A stretch of 64,000 bases of DNA. It comes from Enterococcus sulfureus ATCC 49903. Its GTDB lineage: Bacteria; Bacillota; Bacilli; Lactobacillales; Enterococcaceae. The notes beneath the pieces were generated by a model, which searched no databases, was not told where the DNA came from, and saw only the letters and a program-made list of their open reading frames with translations. The stretch lies in contig NZ_ASWO01000001.1 of the NCBI RefSeq assembly GCF_000407605.1, positions 496,001 through 560,000 on the forward strand, given 5' to 3'. The position numbers and the translations under genes were made by a program. Positions 47,301-58,177 of this stretch are shown here, piece by piece. How positions within the stretch are numbered: the stretch's first letter is position 1; every line of letters starts with the position of its first letter.

Positions 47301-50300
47301 ACTAATACTCTCACTTAAACTTTGACTCACTGAACGACTGTCTAAACGACTTAGACTCAATGATTCACTTGTACTAGTACTCAAACTTGTACTTGCGCTA
47401 GTACTTCCGCTATAGCTTCCACTAATACTCTTACTTAGACTATCACTAATCGATGCACTATCTGAGCGACTAATACTTGTAGATTCACGAGTGCTATCGC
47501 TAAGACTCATACTTACGCTTAAGCTATTAGATTCACTAGAACGAATACTTGTACTTAAACTGCTATCAATCGAGCGACTATCTGAGCGACTAATACTTGT
47601 AGATTCGCTTCCACTATAGCTTGTACTGATACTTGCTGAGGTACTTCCACTATAACTTTCGCTAATGCTTGTACTTAAACTATCTGATAATGATTTACTA
47701 TCTGAGCGACTGATACTTGTTGACGTACTTGCACTATAGCTCATACTGGCGCTCGCTGAGCTACTTCCACTATAGCTTGTACTCTTACTACTACTTACAC
47801 TATTGTCAACTGATGTGCTACCGGAACGACTGATACTTACTGATGTACTTGCACTAACGCTAATGCTCATACTATCGCTAAGACTGTCGCGCTTACTTAC
47901 ACTCATCGATTCACTAATTGAAAGACTCAAGCTAGCTGACGCACTGCTACTTGTACTGTTGTTTAGATTAGATTCACTAATCACCCGACTCAACGATTCA
48001 CTATCGCTCACGCTAGTACTAATGACAGAACTTGTTGACGTACTAGTACTTGTGCTTACACTAGTGCTTGTCGATTTACTATCTGATGTGCTATCTAAGC
48101 GACTAATACTGATCGATTCACTACGGCTAGCACTTGTGCTCATACTTGTTGAGGTACTTCCACTATAGCTTGCACTAACACTGCCACTTTCTGAATTGCT
48201 GATCGATGTACTATCCGAACGACTGGTACTGATCGACTCGCTGCGGCTCTTACTAGAACTCATACTAGCTGACGTACTTCCACTATAACTTGCACTGATA
48301 CTCTCACTTGTTGAATTGCTTGATGATCTACTATCTGAACGACTCGTACTAATCGATTCACTCTTATCGGTGCTTGTGCTGATACTGGCAATCGTACTTC
48401 CACTGTAACTTGCACTTACGCTAGCACTTGTTGAATCGCTTAGTGATTTACTATCCGAACGACTGCTACTGATCGATAGACTTTGACTTAAACTTATACT
48501 TGCACTAGCTGATGTACTTCCACTATAGCTATTGCTTAGACTCAAGCTTGCCGAATCACTCATTGAAGTACTATCTGAGCGACTTGTACTTACTGATCCA
48601 CTGACGATCGTACTTGTACTTAGGCTAACCGATGTACTACTACTATAGCTTTCACTGATACTCTTGCTAGTAGAATCGCTCATTGAAGTACTATTTGAAC
48701 GGCTTTCGCTTGTTGATCTGCTGCCGCTGGTTGAGCGACTTGCACTCAAGCTTTCGCTTTCACTGATCTGTGAATTAGACTTACTTGTACTGATACTTTC
48801 GCTTTCGCTTGTCTCAGAGTTCAATTCACTGATTGACTTACTTGTGCTTAGACTTTCACTTTCACTGATTTGTGAATCAGATTTACTTGTACTGATACTT
48901 TCGCTTTCGCTCGTTTCAGAGTTCAATTCACTGATCGACTTACTTGTGCTTAAGCTTTCACTTTCACTTGTTTCAGAATTCAATTCACTGATTGAGCGAC
49001 TTGTGCTTAAGCTTTCACTTTCACTGATTTGTGAATCAGACTTACTTGTACTGATACTTTCACTTTCGCTTGTTTCAGAGTTCAATTCACTGATCGACTT
49101 ACTTGTGCTTAGACTTTCACTTTCACTGATTTGTGAATCAGATTTACTTGTACTGATACTTTCGCTTTCGCTTGTCTCAGAGTTTAATTCACTGATCGAC
49201 TTACTTGTGCTTAGACTTTCACTTTCACTGATTTGTGAATCAGACTTACTTGTACTGATACTTTCGCTTTCGCTTGTTTCAGAGTTCAATTCACTGATCG
49301 ACTTACTTGTGCTTAGACTTTCACTTTCGCTGATCTGTGAATCAGATTTACTTGTACTGATACTTTCGCTTTCGCTTGTTTCAGAGTTCAATTCACTGAT
49401 TGAGCGACTTGTGCTTAAGCTTTCACTTTCACTGATTTGTGAATCAGATTTACTTGTACTGATACTTTCGCTTTCGCTTGTCTCAGAGTTCAATTCACTG
49501 ATCGACTTACTTGTGCTTAGACTTTCACTTTCACTGATTTGTGAATCAGACTTACTTGTACTGATACTTTCACTTTCGCTTGTTTCAGAGTTCAATTCAC
49601 TGATCGACTTACTTGTGCTTAGACTTTCACTTTCACTGATTTGTGAATCAGATTTACTTGTACTGATACTTTCGCTTTCGCTTGTCTCAGAGTTTAATTC
49701 ACTGATCGACTTACTTGTGCTTAGACTTTCACTTTCACTGATTTGTGAATCAGACTTACTTGTACTGATACTTTCGCTTTCGCTTGTTTCAGAGTTCAAT
49801 TCACTGATCGACTTACTTGTGCTTAGACTTTCACTTTCGCTGATCTGTGAATCAGATTTACTTGTACTGATACTTTCGCTTTCGCTTGTTTCAGAGTTCA
49901 ATTCACTGATTGACTTACTTGTGCTTAGACTTTCACTTTCACTGATTTGTGAATCAGACTTACTTGTACTGATACTTTCGCTTTCGCTTGTCTCTGAGTT
50001 CAATTCACTGATCGACTTACTTGTGCTTAGACTTTCACTTTCACTGATCTGTGAATCAGATTTACTTGTACTGATACTTTCGCTTTCGCTTGTTTCAGAG
50101 TTCAATTCACTGATCGACTTACTTGTGCTTAGACTTTCACTTTCACTGATCTCTGAATCAGATTTACTTGTACTGATACTTTCACTTTCGCTCTTTTCAG
50201 AGTTTGAATTACTAATACTTGTACTCGTAGATCGACTCACACTATTTGATTCGCTCAAATTAGAATCGCTAGCAATAATACTTAATGAAACACTTGCACT

Positions 50301-53300
50301 AAGAGATTCATCCATACTCTGACTGCCACTAACCGATCGACTTGTACTCAAGCTTTCGCTTTCGCTGATCTGTGAATCAGACTTACTTGTACTGATACTT
50401 TCGCTTTCGCTTGTCTCAGAGTTCAATTCACTGATTGAGCGACTTGTACTTAAGCTTTCGCTTTCACTGATCTCTGAATCAGATTTACTTGTACTCAAGC
50501 TTTCACTTTCACTGATCTCTGAATCAGATTTACTTGTACTCACACTTTCGCTTTCGCTTGTTTCAGAGTTCAATTCACTGATCGAGCGACTTGTACTTAA
50601 GCTTTCGCTTTCACTGATCTCTGAGTCTGATTTACTTGTACTGATACTTTCACTCTCGCTGATTTTAGAGTTGGATTCACTTGTACTTGTACTTTGACTA
50701 TCAACTGTCGATTGACTCACACTTGTACTTGAAGAATAAGAAAGGGATACAGGGTCTTCTTCATAGTTCACTTGATACGTCATGGTTGGATCACTATTGT
50801 CTTTTAGCGTGTACGTGTTATTCGCAGCTAAAGCTTCACTTAACGTATTATACGTTTGTCCATTTGGCCCAGTCACAGTATAAATATAGCCAGATTTTGC
50901 TAAATCAGCATCAGTTACTGGCAATTGAACAGTCGTTTGATAAGGACCACTTGCACTTCCAACCGTTTGTCCTGCTGAAGTGACCACATTTGCTGTGATT
51001 TCCATTGGTTGAAGTATAACTGTTAAACTTTGTGGATTACTATCTACGGGACTGCCGTTATTGCTTGTATCATCAAAAGTGAATGTTGAATCAGGATTCG
51101 CAACTTGATACCCAAGTTCAGTAACATAACCTGTAACTAATTCTTCATAAGTCAATTGTTGACCAGTAGTTCCATTAATACTTACAGGTGAAGCTTGACT
51201 ATTCAATGGTTTCCCATCTGAATTTACAAATGTAACATTAACAGTTTGTTTATCCACTGCAACATAAATTGTTTTTAATTCTGGACTTGTTCCTACTGTT
51301 GTAGTTGTAGGTTGAGTTTTTCCGTTTAACGCGGAACCTGTTACATAATAGTAACCATTTGGCACATTAGTTTTAGTATAGTAAGAATCAGTCCAATCGA
51401 TAACATTACCATAGTTAGCTGGAGGTAGTAATGTGTTTGAACCTTCTTCTCCTGAATTTATATAATCAAAATTTATAAGCTGTCCAGTCGCAATATCTTC
51501 ATATTGATATTGAATAGAATCATTGGCCTGTCCATAAACATAAATATTATAGGTATACTGGTTACCTTCCATGGGAACTATTGCGACATTTGCTTGTCCA
51601 TAATCATCACCATTATCTGCAGTGGTTGTATTATCTCCACCACTTTGGGCATCATCTTTAGCCGATGCTTTAACTTGTGAGCCAATTGCCCACATATAAT
51701 TTTCTGGCATATTTGTTTCAGCATAGTACTTTGTTACTAAATCGATGTACTGTCCAATATAATTTATATCATTATCAATTGGTACATCTATAGTTTTAAT
51801 TATTTCACCATTTTGATTAACATAATTCACTTTAATCGTACCTGGATTAATTGCTACTGTTGTTAGTTCACGTGTCGTATTATCTATAACATTGGAAGTT
51901 GTAGTATTTCCAGCAGTGTCAGTAAGTGTTGTTGTACTTCCTTTAATAGTTAAATTTACAAACTTAGCATTTCTATTCCCTTCTGGAACGGCTGTTTGGC
52001 TACTTGTCCCTTGCCATGTACTAATTTGAGAATTATTCATGGAAAAACTTCCACTAGTAGAAATATTGAATAACGCTCCAGTTGTAATTGCTCCACTACC
52101 AGACAATCTTGCTAAGTGTAGTGCTTTTGGAGAAATAAAAATTACACTTGAACCTGAACTAATACTAACTACACTGTTATTATTCCACTGTTGTAAATCT
52201 AATACAGTTCCAGCATTAAATGTAATAGTAGAACTGTTAGCCGCATTTAATGAGTTGCTCCCAACAGTACGTGTAGCAACCATATTTAAGTTCTGTCCAA
52301 AAGTGACTTCACGACCACTAAGATTACTTCCAGAATAGCGCCCCATGTCCAGTAACATTTGGAATCCATCTTGTGACCAATTCACATTATCTCCTACTAA
52401 AATACCATTGAATCCATAGTATACCAAGGGATAGTTATTTGAGTTATAAGAACTTAATTCGTTACCAGATATCGTGGCATTGTCTCCGACAGTAAACGTA
52501 TGAGCGTAACCTGTATCTGTCGTTTGATTTCCTCTAATCGCCATATAATAAAACATCGAATATCCGGTTGTTCCCTGTGTACGATTCAATGTAACTTTAG
52601 CTCCATTAGCAATATCTACTTGTCCAATTTGCATCAATTCTTGCTTAACGTTCGCAGTAACTACTCCAGAAAGGGTAACCTGACTGTCTTCAGCATCTAA
52701 TAGACGACGGCCGTTTTCATTAGCTGTATCTCCAATACCTTTTAATGTTATATTATCAATATTGTAATTCCAGTAACCATATCCACCAGTTTGATTTCTA
52801 GAATCTATTACTGCATCAGCACTTCCTGTTCCGCTATCCCCAGAATTTGTTCCTGTTTGATAATGAATCAAATTAAGATTTGTAATAGTAAAAATGCTAC
52901 CTTTTGTCGTTGAAGTAGTTCCTACATTAAAGGCTGCATTTTGCATATTAACCGTATGTCCATTTCCATCGATAATCACAGATGTTTGTCTCCAACCTAG
53001 ATCACGTGTTGCCACATTGCTAGCAGCAGAAAAATCACCTGTTACTTCAATATAAGTTATCGATTGATTAGAATATGCAGTTTTTAAACTTGCCCAGTCA
53101 GATACTGCAGCATACGTATTATTTTCTTTTGCTGTTTGTTTGTATATTTCTTTATTGGTTATTTGATCTGATACTGTTACCGTCACAGATGTTGGTGTCT
53201 TAGCAGTTCCACCATTATTTAAGATATCTTCAAATTCTGCTCGATTTGCATCTGGATCTGAAGATACTTTAACTTTAGTTGTTTTTCCGGCAGCATCACG

Positions 53301-54182
53301 TAATGCAAAATATGCCACTAGATTATTCACTGCTGCATATTGCTGTGTGGCACGGATCAAGGCCGAACTTGGTGCTTTATAGTCTTGGGTAACGATCGTT
53401 AACTCACTCGTCTTGGAATCGACCGTAACATCCACTTTTTCTGATCCTAACTGATCAAACAAATTTTGTGCTTGTGAAGTCGCCTGAACATCAGATTGTG
53501 ACGTCATCGATTGATCTGTTACCACGCTTTTTGACGCAGATTGTGATGTTGAAATCGATTGTGATGTCGAATTTGAGACACTCTCACTTTGTGTTTGTTT
53601 AGATTGACTTAGTGAAGTCGAGCTACTCAAACTAGATGACAAACTACTTGAATAAGACTCACTGATTTTATTCGATGTACTAAGAGAACCTGATAGACTC
53701 ATCGAACCAGAAAGACTTTCAGACAGTGATAAACTTGTCAGATTTGATGTACTAGTTGAAGTAGAGAGGCTAGTCGATTGGGATAGACTCGCTTGTTCTG
53801 AATCCAAGCTAGTTGTCGTCGATGTCGTTGTACTAGTCGATTCACTACTTGTATTTTTAATGACTTCTGTACTACTTGTACTTGTGTCTGTCGTGCTTGT
53901 ATCTGTTGTATTTGTCGTCGATTCACTAGATAATACTTGATTACTTGGTATCGTTGCGGTTTCTTGCGTGGCCAATATGTCTTTATCTTCTACTTCTCTA
54001 CTCGTATCTAAAGTTGTATTGGTTTCTTCTGCATTTGCAGTATTCGTATACGCCGTTAACCCCAACATTCCCCCATATGTTGTAATCATCGCGTAGACCC
54101 AGTGTTTCCCGCTTTTATACATCCGATAGTGTTCTTTTTTATTCGAATGCAAAAGCTTATTCAAATTATTCTTCTTACTCAT
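44328..54182 (-). CDS. Giant serine-rich repeat surface adhesin (3284 aa)
   Basis: Residues 16-50 are a KxYKxGKxW-type signal peptide ([16 protein letters not shown] then a hydrophobic stretch and TANA). Residues about 85-235 are a first Ser/Thr-rich region. About 240-345 is a small N-terminal domain, about 355-775 a beta-helix adhesin region resembling pectate-lyase-like adhesive domains ([27 protein letters not shown]), and about 778-1145 several MucBP/ubiquitin-like modules ([30 protein letters not shown]). Residues 1146-3205 are a second, huge Ser-rich repeat region of S-x-S dipeptides. The C-terminus has LPNTG (77 residues from the end), then LPSTNE (38 from the end), a hydrophobic helix and RRSRKETN. 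SRRPs are O-glycosylated, exported by SecA2/SecY2 and anchored by sortase; none of those genes is in this window. Confidence 0.93.
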   Translation of the reverse strand: MSKKNNLNKLLHSNKKEHYRMYKSGKHWVYAMITTYGGMLGLTAYTNTANAEETNTTLDTSREVEDKDILATQETATIPSNQVLSSESTTNTTDTSTTDTSTSSTEVIKNTSSESTSTTTSTTTSLDSEQASLSQSTSLSTSTSTSNLTSLSLSESLSGSMSLSGSLSTSNKISESYSSSLSSSLSSSTSLSQSKQTQSESVSNSTSQSISTSQSASKSVVTDQSMTSQSDVQATSQAQNLFDQLGSEKVDVTVDSKTSELTIVTQDYKAPSSALIRATQQYAAVNNLVAYFALRDAAGKTTKVKVSSDPDANRAEFEDILNNGGTAKTPTSVTVTVSDQITNKEIYKQTAKENNTYAAVSDWASLKTAYSNQSITYIEVTGDFSAASNVATRDLGWRQTSVIIDGNGHTVNMQNAAFNVGTTSTTKGSIFTITNLNLIHYQTGTNSGDSGTGSADAVIDSRNQTGGYGYWNYNIDNITLKGIGDTANENGRRLLDAEDSQVTLSGVVTANVKQELMQIGQVDIANGAKVTLNRTQGTTGYSMFYYMAIRGNQTTDTGYAHTFTVGDNATISGNELSSYNSNNYPLVYYGFNGILVGDNVNWSQDGFQMLLDMGRYSGSNLSGREVTFGQNLNMVATRTVGSNSLNAANSSTITFNAGTVLDLQQWNNNSVVSISSGSSVIFISPKALHLARLSGSGAITTGALFNISTSGSFSMNNSQISTWQGTSSQTAVPEGNRNAKFVNLTIKGSTTTLTDTAGNTTTSNVIDNTTRELTTVAINPGTIKVNYVNQNGEIIKTIDVPIDNDINYIGQYIDLVTKYYAETNMPENYMWAIGSQVKASAKDDAQSGGDNTTTADNGDDYGQANVAIVPMEGNQYTYNIYVYGQANDSIQYQYEDIATGQLINFDYINSGEEGSNTLLPPANYGNVIDWTDSYYTKTNVPNGYYYVTGSALNGKTQPTTTTVGTSPELKTIYVAVDKQTVNVTFVNSDGKPLNSQASPVSINGTTGQQLTYEELVTGYVTELGYQVANPDSTFTFDDTSNNGSPVDSNPQSLTVILQPMEITANVVTSAGQTVGSASGPYQTTVQLPVTDADLAKSGYIYTVTGPNGQTYNTLSEALAANNTYTLKDNSDPTMTYQVNYEEDPVSLSYSSSTSVSQSTVDSQSTSTSESNSKISESESISTSKSDSEISESESLSTSRSISELNSETSESESVSTSKSDSEISESESLSTSKSDSEISESESLSTSRSISELNSETSESESISTSKSDSQISESESLSTSRSVSGSQSMDESLSASVSLSIIASDSNLSESNSVSRSTSTSISNSNSEKSESESISTSKSDSEISESESLSTSKSISELNSETSESESISTSKSDSQISESESLSTSKSISELNSETSESESISTSKSDSQISESESLSTSKSISELNSETSESESISTSKSDSQISESESLSTSKSISELNSETSESESISTSKSDSQISESESLSTSKSISELNSETSESESISTSKSDSQISESESLSTSKSISELNSETSESESISTSKSDSQISESESLSTSKSISELNSETSESESISTSKSDSQISESESLSTSRSISELNSETSESESISTSKSDSQISESESLSTSKSISELNSETSESESISTSKSDSQISESESLSTSKSISELNSETSESESISTSKSDSQISESESLSTSKSISELNSETSESESISTSKSDSQISESESLSTSRSISELNSETSESESLSTSKSISELNSETSESESISTSKSDSQISESESLSTSKSISELNSETSESESISTSKSNSQISESESLSASRSTSGSRSTSESRSNSTSMSDSTSKSISESYSSSTSVSLSTSTIVSGSVSTSRSDSTSMSDSASLSLSNSYSGSTSASASISLSQSLSISSSRSDSKSLSDSTSASVSASYSGSTIASISTSTDKSESISTSRSDSRSSSNSTSESISASYSGSTSASMSSSKSRSESISTSRSDSTSISNSESGSVSASYSGSTSTSMSTSASRSESISISRLDSTSDSKSTSTSVSTSTSTSTSSVISTSVSDSESLSRVISESNLNNSTSSSASASLSLSISESMSVSKRDSLSDSMSISVSASTSVSISRSGSTSVDNSVSSSKSTSYSGSSSASASMSYSASTSTSISRSDSKSLSDSLSTSISESYSGSTSASISTSYSGSESTSISRSDSRSIDSSLSTSIRSSESNSLSVSMSLSDSTRESTSISRSDSASISDSLSKSISGSYSGSTSASTSLSTSTSESLSLSRLDSRSVSQSLSESISGSYSGSTSTSISLSTSMSVSASTSTSASLSTSISASTLGSISDISESQSVSTSLSESTSLSDSTSASISASYSGSTSTSISASLSGSTSTSVSRLDSNSVSESVSSSISASYSGSTSTSISTSYSGSDSVSISRSDSTSLSDSTSTSTRDSISMSVSTSISESLSGSVSTSVSYSDSTSVSNSLSSSISASYSGSTSTSISTSYSGSESVSTSRSDSISLSDSTSTSISLSISNSLSTSISTSYSGSSSASTSRSESTSLSDSTSTSESLSISVSRSDSTSISNSTSTSISQSYSGSTSSSVSASLSSSDSVSTSRSDSTSLSDSTSMSISTSISSSLSSSMSTSLSDSTSISTSRSNSTSLSESTSMSMSTSISSSVSASISASLSGSDSVSTSRSDSTSLSDSTSISISQSYSGSTSSSISASLSSSDSVSTSRSDSKSLSDSTSISTSQSYSGSTSASISASLSSSDSVSTSRSDSTSLSDSTSISISLSDSTSVSTSRSDSKSLSDSTSISTSQSYSGSTSASISASLSNSDSVSTSRSDSTSLSDSTSVSMSTSISSSVSASISASLSDSTSVSTSRSDSTSLSDSTSVSMSTSISSSVSASISASLSNSDSVSTSRSDSTSLSDSTSVSMSTSISSSVSASISASLSGSDSVSTSRSDSTSLSDSASVSMSTSISSSVSASMSASLSDSTSISTSRSDSTSLSDSTSVSMSTSISSSVSASISASLSGSTSISTSLSDSTSLSDSTSTSLSLSVSTSRSDSTSSSTSLSVSTSQSLSGSTSTIMSTSLSTSISLSNSMSTPGSTSDSISSSVSTSLSTSTSMSTSLSNSTSTPESGSDSISTSLSGSTSLSDSLSTSTSKVNSTIVSDYGSNSASTSMSTSTSLSQSSSTSLSNANRDSNSNSQIGVLPNTGGTGSGTTGSNGYGTTTTPGTSYNGTSDSYSKYGTLPSTNEDTIFSNEMTLLGTVAITTALLLAKRRSRKETN
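45055..45730 (-). repeat. 120-bp tandem repeats in the adhesin stalk (about 5-6 copies)
   Basis: The phrase GACGTACTATCTGAACGACT (plus strand) recurs at exactly 120-bp intervals at 45181, 45301, 45421, 45541 (one change) and 45661. Each unit encodes a 40-residue Ser-rich block with [11 protein letters not shown] and S-I-S-S-S-V-S-A-S cores. Confidence 0.85.
48770..50680 (-). repeat. 102-bp tandem repeats in the adhesin stalk (about 14 copies)
   Basis: The 34-residue unit contains [13 protein letters not shown] and [12 protein letters not shown]. About fourteen copies of the E-L-N-S-E-T core are seen between about 48,800 and 50,600, nearly identical at DNA level, with one shortened unit. This block is more acidic than the rest of the stalk. 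Confidence 0.85.
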
Positions 54183-54303
54183 CTATCAGAGCTCCCCTTT
54201 CTGAAAATAAATAAATAAAGTTATACTAGTTCATTGTCTCACAAAAAAAATCAAATAGTTGAAACGTCCCAAAATAGGGACAGTTATTTAATTACAAAAA
54301 AAG

Positions 54304-54324
54304 AAGTAGCTGAATCAGCTACTT
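54304..54324 (-). terminator. Terminator of the DUF5648 protein gene
   Basis: AAGTAGCTGA / TCAGCTACTT (54304-54313, 54315-54324) has a minus-strand U-tract just 3' of the gene. Confidence 0.85.
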
Positions 54325-54327
54325 TTT

Positions 54328-55542
54328 TTAATACGCCCCATGGATCAACCAACGATTGGTTCCAGCTACAAGATCAAATGAAGTTCCTGCTGTACCCGAT
54401 TGATTTAATAGATGCAAATTCACTGCACCTTTCATCGTAACGTCTTGTCCATTTTTAAGTACTTTTAGATTTCGTAATTGTAACGAAGCACCTCGTTGTT
54501 TCCAGTCCTCTACTTGTGCATGCAACACATACTGATTTGGCGTCGTTAATTTCGTTTTATAGATTCCGACTGTTTTGCCATTTAATTTGGTGACGACAAA
54601 TTCACCACTACCAGTTTGATAATATTGAACGGAAATTTTAGCCGCTTGATCCATATTGATTCCTGTATTGACCGAATAAAATTGTTGTCCTTGATTTCCT
54701 GCACCAGCTGGGAAATTGACCGTTTTTACAGAAATTCTATTTTGGGCAAATTCTGTAGATGTCCCTTCTTGGAACCCAATATCTAACCCGATTTGTCCCC
54801 CTGCTGTTCCATTTCCGGCAATGATAAACTGCATACCATAAAAGGCATTTTTCTCGCGAATCCCTTTTAAGACGATATCTGCGGAAAATTCAATCACTGG
54901 TGGTTGTGTCGTATTCGGCATCGCATCAAATGGTTTGTTCGAATACAATAAGCGATACGATCCTGGATTTTGACCTTCTCCACCACCTGCTGTTGTGATG
55001 TCTTTGTCGACTTTTCTTGGTGGAACCGTACTGATCGGTGGTTCATTACTGGTGTCGAAAGTACCCAGTGCATACCACGCAACACCTTCACCTTTCCAAC
55101 CGATCTTCATCAACTGATTGTATTCTGCTTTATTCAACGTGTAATGGTGCGCTCCTGCAGCTTTTGCATTCGGATTGTACAATCGATAGACTGGAGTGGA
55201 TCCTCCTGAATACCACCCGATCTGCTCATATTTCCATCCTACTTTGACCAACATATTTTTTTCTGCACCATTTGTCGTGTAATGATGATCTCCTGCGTTT
55301 GGATTGTATAAACGATAGACTGGACTTCCACTATTTGGTGCAGTCCAAGCACCCCCTTCATACTTCCAGCCAATCTTAGCAAGCTGGTTTCGTTCTGCAG
55401 GATTTCCTGTATAAAAATGTTCACTACTATTTGGATTATACAATCGATACATCCCTGTTTCATCTGCCGCGAACACGCGCTGACTGATCATACCAATACT
55501 TATGACCCCTAATGTTAGCGCACCCATCAGTTTCCATTTCAT
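54328..55542 (-). CDS. Secreted DUF5648-repeat protein with a novel C-terminal domain (404 aa)
   Basis: A signal peptide (residues 1-25, ending VFA-A) is followed by three repeats at about 30-68, 73-110 and 115-157 (YRLYNPNSSEHFYTG ... GWKYEGGAW). A Pro/Thr/Gly linker leads to a C-terminal region (about 190-404) with FSADIVLKG, FIIAGNGTAGGQIGLDIGF, ISVQYYQTGSGEFVVTKLNGKTVGIYK and LQLRNLKVLKNGQDVT. It looks like an all-beta, perhaps carbohydrate-binding jelly roll; no family recognised. It is encoded immediately upstream of the giant adhesin with its own terminator. GGGAGG precedes the ATG. Confidence 0.8.
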   Translation of the reverse strand: MKWKLMGALTLGVISIGMISQRVFAADETGMYRLYNPNSSEHFYTGNPAERNQLAKIGWKYEGGAWTAPNSGSPVYRLYNPNAGDHHYTTNGAEKNMLVKVGWKYEQIGWYSGGSTPVYRLYNPNAKAAGAHHYTLNKAEYNQLMKIGWKGEGVAWYALGTFDTSNEPPISTVPPRKVDKDITTAGGGEGQNPGSYRLLYSNKPFDAMPNTTQPPVIEFSADIVLKGIREKNAFYGMQFIIAGNGTAGGQIGLDIGFQEGTSTEFAQNRISVKTVNFPAGAGNQGQQFYSVNTGINMDQAAKISVQYYQTGSGEFVVTKLNGKTVGIYKTKLTTPNQYVLHAQVEDWKQRGASLQLRNLKVLKNGQDVTMKGAVNLHLLNQSGTAGTSFDLVAGTNRWLIHGAY

Positions 55543-55761
55543 CCCAAAGACGCCTCCCTTTTTTACTCATTTGATAAAAAATGTGAACTGGTGATCAAAA
55601 TGATCATGACTCCATTTCAGCTGATCTTTCTAACTTTATTTAACCAAAATTTGTGGAATTCGTCTATTGATTCTATCCTTTATATCATTAAGGTTGCAAG
55701 ATAGGGTCGATGTTCTCTATACTAAAAGAAAAGACTTTTATGCCATGAAAAGGAAGAAAAT

Positions 55762-56670
55762 ATGAAATTTATTACACCTTTAGCCAAAACGGATAATTTC
55801 TGGATCAATATCGACACGGAAGATCCCCGAGAATTAACGGAACTCAATGAAAAATACCATATCGAACAAGAAATGATCGACTATGCCTTGGATGAAAATG
55901 AACGCGCCCATTTTGAGTACAATCGTAAAGATGGAACGTTTTTGCTGATCTACGTCGTACCAAAGGAATTTCAAGAAGACAACCACTATGAAACGACGCC
56001 AATTACCTTTTTGATCAAAGATAATGTATTGTTTACGATGATGAATGAAGAAACACGTTACCTCTTTCCAAGAATCGAGCGAGTATTGTATGACGATCAA
56101 AATATTTCGCTTTATAAAGCCCTCTTCAATGTGTTGTTCATGCTGACAGATCAATTTTTCCCTTTGATTGAAGGAATCGAACGCAAACGGAAAGTCGTAA
56201 ACCAACGCTTGCGTCAAAAAGCGAGTAAAAAAAATCTATTGGAACTTTCCGATTTAGAGATCGGGAATACCTACTTATTTTCTGCCGCAAAGCAAGATGC
56301 CGTAGTATTAGAGCAATTACGCGTACACTTTATGTACAATAAATTTAACGAAATCGAACGTGAAGAACTAGAAGATACGATTATCGAGGCAAGGCAGTTA
56401 GTCGAGATGGCCAGTTTGTCTTCACAAGTGTTAAACCAACTTTCTGGAACCTACAATAATATTTTGAATAACTCCTTAAATGATGTGATGCGTGTCCTGA
56501 CCGTTCTTTCTGTGTTACTGACGATTCCAACAATTATCACCGGATTTTTCGGGATGAATGTTCCCCTGCCCTTGGAACACAATGTAATGGGCTGGCTCAT
56601 TATTGTCGGCTTAAGCACCGTATTACTCGTCATCTTATTATTTGCTTTACGTAAGTTTATGAAAAACTAA
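55762..56670 (+). CDS. corA: CorA-family Mg2+/divalent cation channel (302 aa)
   Basis: A long N-terminal cytosolic alpha/beta and coiled-helix domain (residues 1-240; DQFFPLIEGIERKRKVVNQRLRQ) is followed by two membrane helices. Between them is the selectivity signature GMN in TGFFGMNVPLP (about residues 262-272). This places it in the CorA family of homopentameric Mg2+ or Co2+ channels. AAGGAAG precedes the ATG. Monocistronic with a terminator hairpin. Confidence 0.93.
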   Translation: MKFITPLAKTDNFWINIDTEDPRELTELNEKYHIEQEMIDYALDENERAHFEYNRKDGTFLLIYVVPKEFQEDNHYETTPITFLIKDNVLFTMMNEETRYLFPRIERVLYDDQNISLYKALFNVLFMLTDQFFPLIEGIERKRKVVNQRLRQKASKKNLLELSDLEIGNTYLFSAAKQDAVVLEQLRVHFMYNKFNEIEREELEDTIIEARQLVEMASLSSQVLNQLSGTYNNILNNSLNDVMRVLTVLSVLLTIPTIITGFFGMNVPLPLEHNVMGWLIIVGLSTVLLVILLFALRKFMKN

Positions 56671-56671
56671 A

Positions 56672-56728
56672 AAAAAACGATCCTCAAAAGACAGCATCTA
56701 TTCGCTATCTCTTGAAAGATCGTTTTTT
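56672..56728. terminator. Bidirectional-type terminator
   Basis: AAAAAACGATC / GATCGTTTTTT (56672-56682, 56718-56728) encloses a further imperfect stem. It separates the convergent corA and beta-helix genes. Confidence 0.8.
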
Positions 56729-56737
56729 CATTTATCT

Positions 56738-57937
56738 TTATGGACGATTGCCACCACCCATTGGTCCTCCACCCATCATTTCAGCTTCTGGAATCCCGTC
56801 TTGTTGTTCACCATTGGTAATGATCGTCCCACTATTATATGTCGCAGTTCCATCATAATCAAAAGTTGAATTTCCAGTAATCGTGATCGTTCCACCATTT
56901 ACCGTAATATCCCCATTTGAATCGATTCCATCTGTATCGCCATCTGCCATCGTGATATCGATCGTTCCATCATTGATCGTAATCAATGGATTTGAAAATG
57001 TTGAAGCTGCAGCATTGATCCCATCATCAGAAGCTTGAATCTTGATATCGCCACCATTGATCGTAAGTAAAGTCGCTTCTAGTCCTTCTATACTCGATTG
57101 AATATCGATCGTTCCGTTTTCGATGACTAATTTTTCTTCACCATGGATCGCATCATCGCCACTATTGATTGTAAACGTGCCATTTTCAATATAGACAAAG
57201 CCTTTTGTTTCATCTGTATCATTCGTTGCTTTGATACCATCACCTTTTGCCTCGATCGTAAATGTACCATCTTTTACATATACAGAATCTTTTCCACGGA
57301 TCCCATCATCTTCACTGGTAATCGTATACGTTCCAGAAGTGAACTTCAAGTCATCTTTAGACACGATACCATCCGCAAAATTAGCCGTTACAGCTAACTC
57401 TCCTGTTCCAGTAAAAATCAAATCGTCTTTAGAATAGATCGCGCCGTCAATCGTTTCGTCACTTCGTGTTGCAGCATCTTCGATCGTATTTTTCGTTCCG
57501 TCTTTTAACTCGATCACAGTGTTTTCCGCTTGTTCGACATAGATTGCAGCACCCGTTGTACTTTTGATCGTCGCATTATCTAAAATCAATCGCACGTTAC
57601 CTTCTGTATTGATGTGGACACTAGAAGTCGAGGTTCCTGTTAGGACATACGTTCCTGCCTCGGTAATCTCTAGAGTTTCATCACTCAGTGTTACATTTTT
57701 TGTCGGTAAACTATCCCAATCGATGTCTTCTTCACCATTGTCTAAATCAATATCGTCAGTTGTACTTGTCGTAGTCGTAGTCGTTGTATTTGTGTTTGTT
57801 GCGACAGCCTTAGTTGACGTTGAGGTCGTTTGATCAGTCTCGCTATCTGCATTTGAGTTCATTTGACTAAAGAGTACTGCACCCGCCACAACGACTAATG
57901 CAAGTGCTGCATAAATCATTTTCTTAAATTTTTTCAT
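56738..57937 (-). CDS. Secreted Cthe_2159-like beta-helix protein (399 aa)
   Basis: An N-terminal signal/anchor (residues 1-27) and a Thr-rich linker precede a right-handed beta-helix (about residues 75-370). Recurrent strands include VRLILDNATIKSTTGAAIYVEQAENTVIEL, ADGIVSKDDLKF, DDGIRGKDSVYV and SDDGINAAAS. The repeated D-G-I/D-A-I steps resemble the calcium-binding polysaccharide-binding family of Cthe_2159. The Gly/Met/Pro-rich tail (EMMGGGPMGGGNRP) is typical of the group. No CotH or VTC gene, often found next to this family, is present. An 11-bp-spaced direct repeat lies at its promoter. AGGAGGAAGC precedes the ATG. Confidence 0.85.
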   Translation of the reverse strand: MKKFKKMIYAALALVVVAGAVLFSQMNSNADSETDQTTSTSTKAVATNTNTTTTTTTSTTDDIDLDNGEEDIDWDSLPTKNVTLSDETLEITEAGTYVLTGTSTSSVHINTEGNVRLILDNATIKSTTGAAIYVEQAENTVIELKDGTKNTIEDAATRSDETIDGAIYSKDDLIFTGTGELAVTANFADGIVSKDDLKFTSGTYTITSEDDGIRGKDSVYVKDGTFTIEAKGDGIKATNDTDETKGFVYIENGTFTINSGDDAIHGEEKLVIENGTIDIQSSIEGLEATLLTINGGDIKIQASDDGINAAASTFSNPLITINDGTIDITMADGDTDGIDSNGDITVNGGTITITGNSTFDYDGTATYNSGTIITNGEQQDGIPEAEMMGGGPMGGGNRP

Positions 57938-57969
57938 AATTGCTTCCTCCTAAAAAATAAGTTGTATTT

Positions 57970-58009
57970 GCTATACATGAAGCATACAAAGTGAACCTTA
58001 AATGAACCT
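57970..58009 (-). promoter_or_regulatory. Promoter with response-regulator-type direct repeats
   Basis: Two direct copies of AGGTTCA on the minus strand (plus strand 57992-57998 and 58003-58009) are spaced exactly 11 bp and lie over the -35 region. A -10 TATAGC (plus strand 57970-57975) follows 16 bp later. This is the layout of PhoB/OmpR-type activator sites. Confidence 0.65.
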
Positions 58010-58030
58010 AAAGGGAATCAAAAAAAAATA

Positions 58031-58065
58031 AAAAAATCGTTGAGGACTATCCTCAACGATTTTTT
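58031..58065 (-). terminator. Terminator
   Basis: A stem AATCGTTGAGGA / TCCTCAACGATT (about 58035-58046, 58050-58061) with flanking A and T tracts lies just 3' of the remnant reading frame described for 58064-58177. Confidence 0.85.
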
Positions 58066-58177
58066 ATGTATGTTCAGATGCACCAAAGATCGTATCTGTA
58101 GCTCCCGAATTATTCTGTGTTCCGTTTGAATTCGAACGATTTTGATTATTTGACTTGCGATTAAATGGACTTTCAGA
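58064..58177 (-). pseudogene. In-frame continuation after a premature stop (37 codons)
   Basis: Directly after the TAA at 58178-58180 the same frame stays open for 37 codons, reading SESPFNRKSNNQNRSNSN ... IFGASEHT, and ends at a second TAA (58064-58066) placed right before a terminator. The Asn/Ser/Gln/Gly-rich composition looks like the natural tail of the upstream membrane protein. The tail was probably cut off by a nonsense change; a sequencing error or read-through are alternatives. Confidence 0.6.

Noticed and set aside
48664-50322. A 552-codon plus-strand frame opposite the adhesin repeats (Leu/Ser-rich)
   Set aside because: It is the complement of Ser-rich repeat codons. Repetition keeps the antisense frame open; it has no ribosome binding site and its composition mirrors the repeats.
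48770-50680. CRISPR-like array
   Set aside because: The repeats are 102 bp, contiguous, in frame and without spacers; they encode part of the adhesin.
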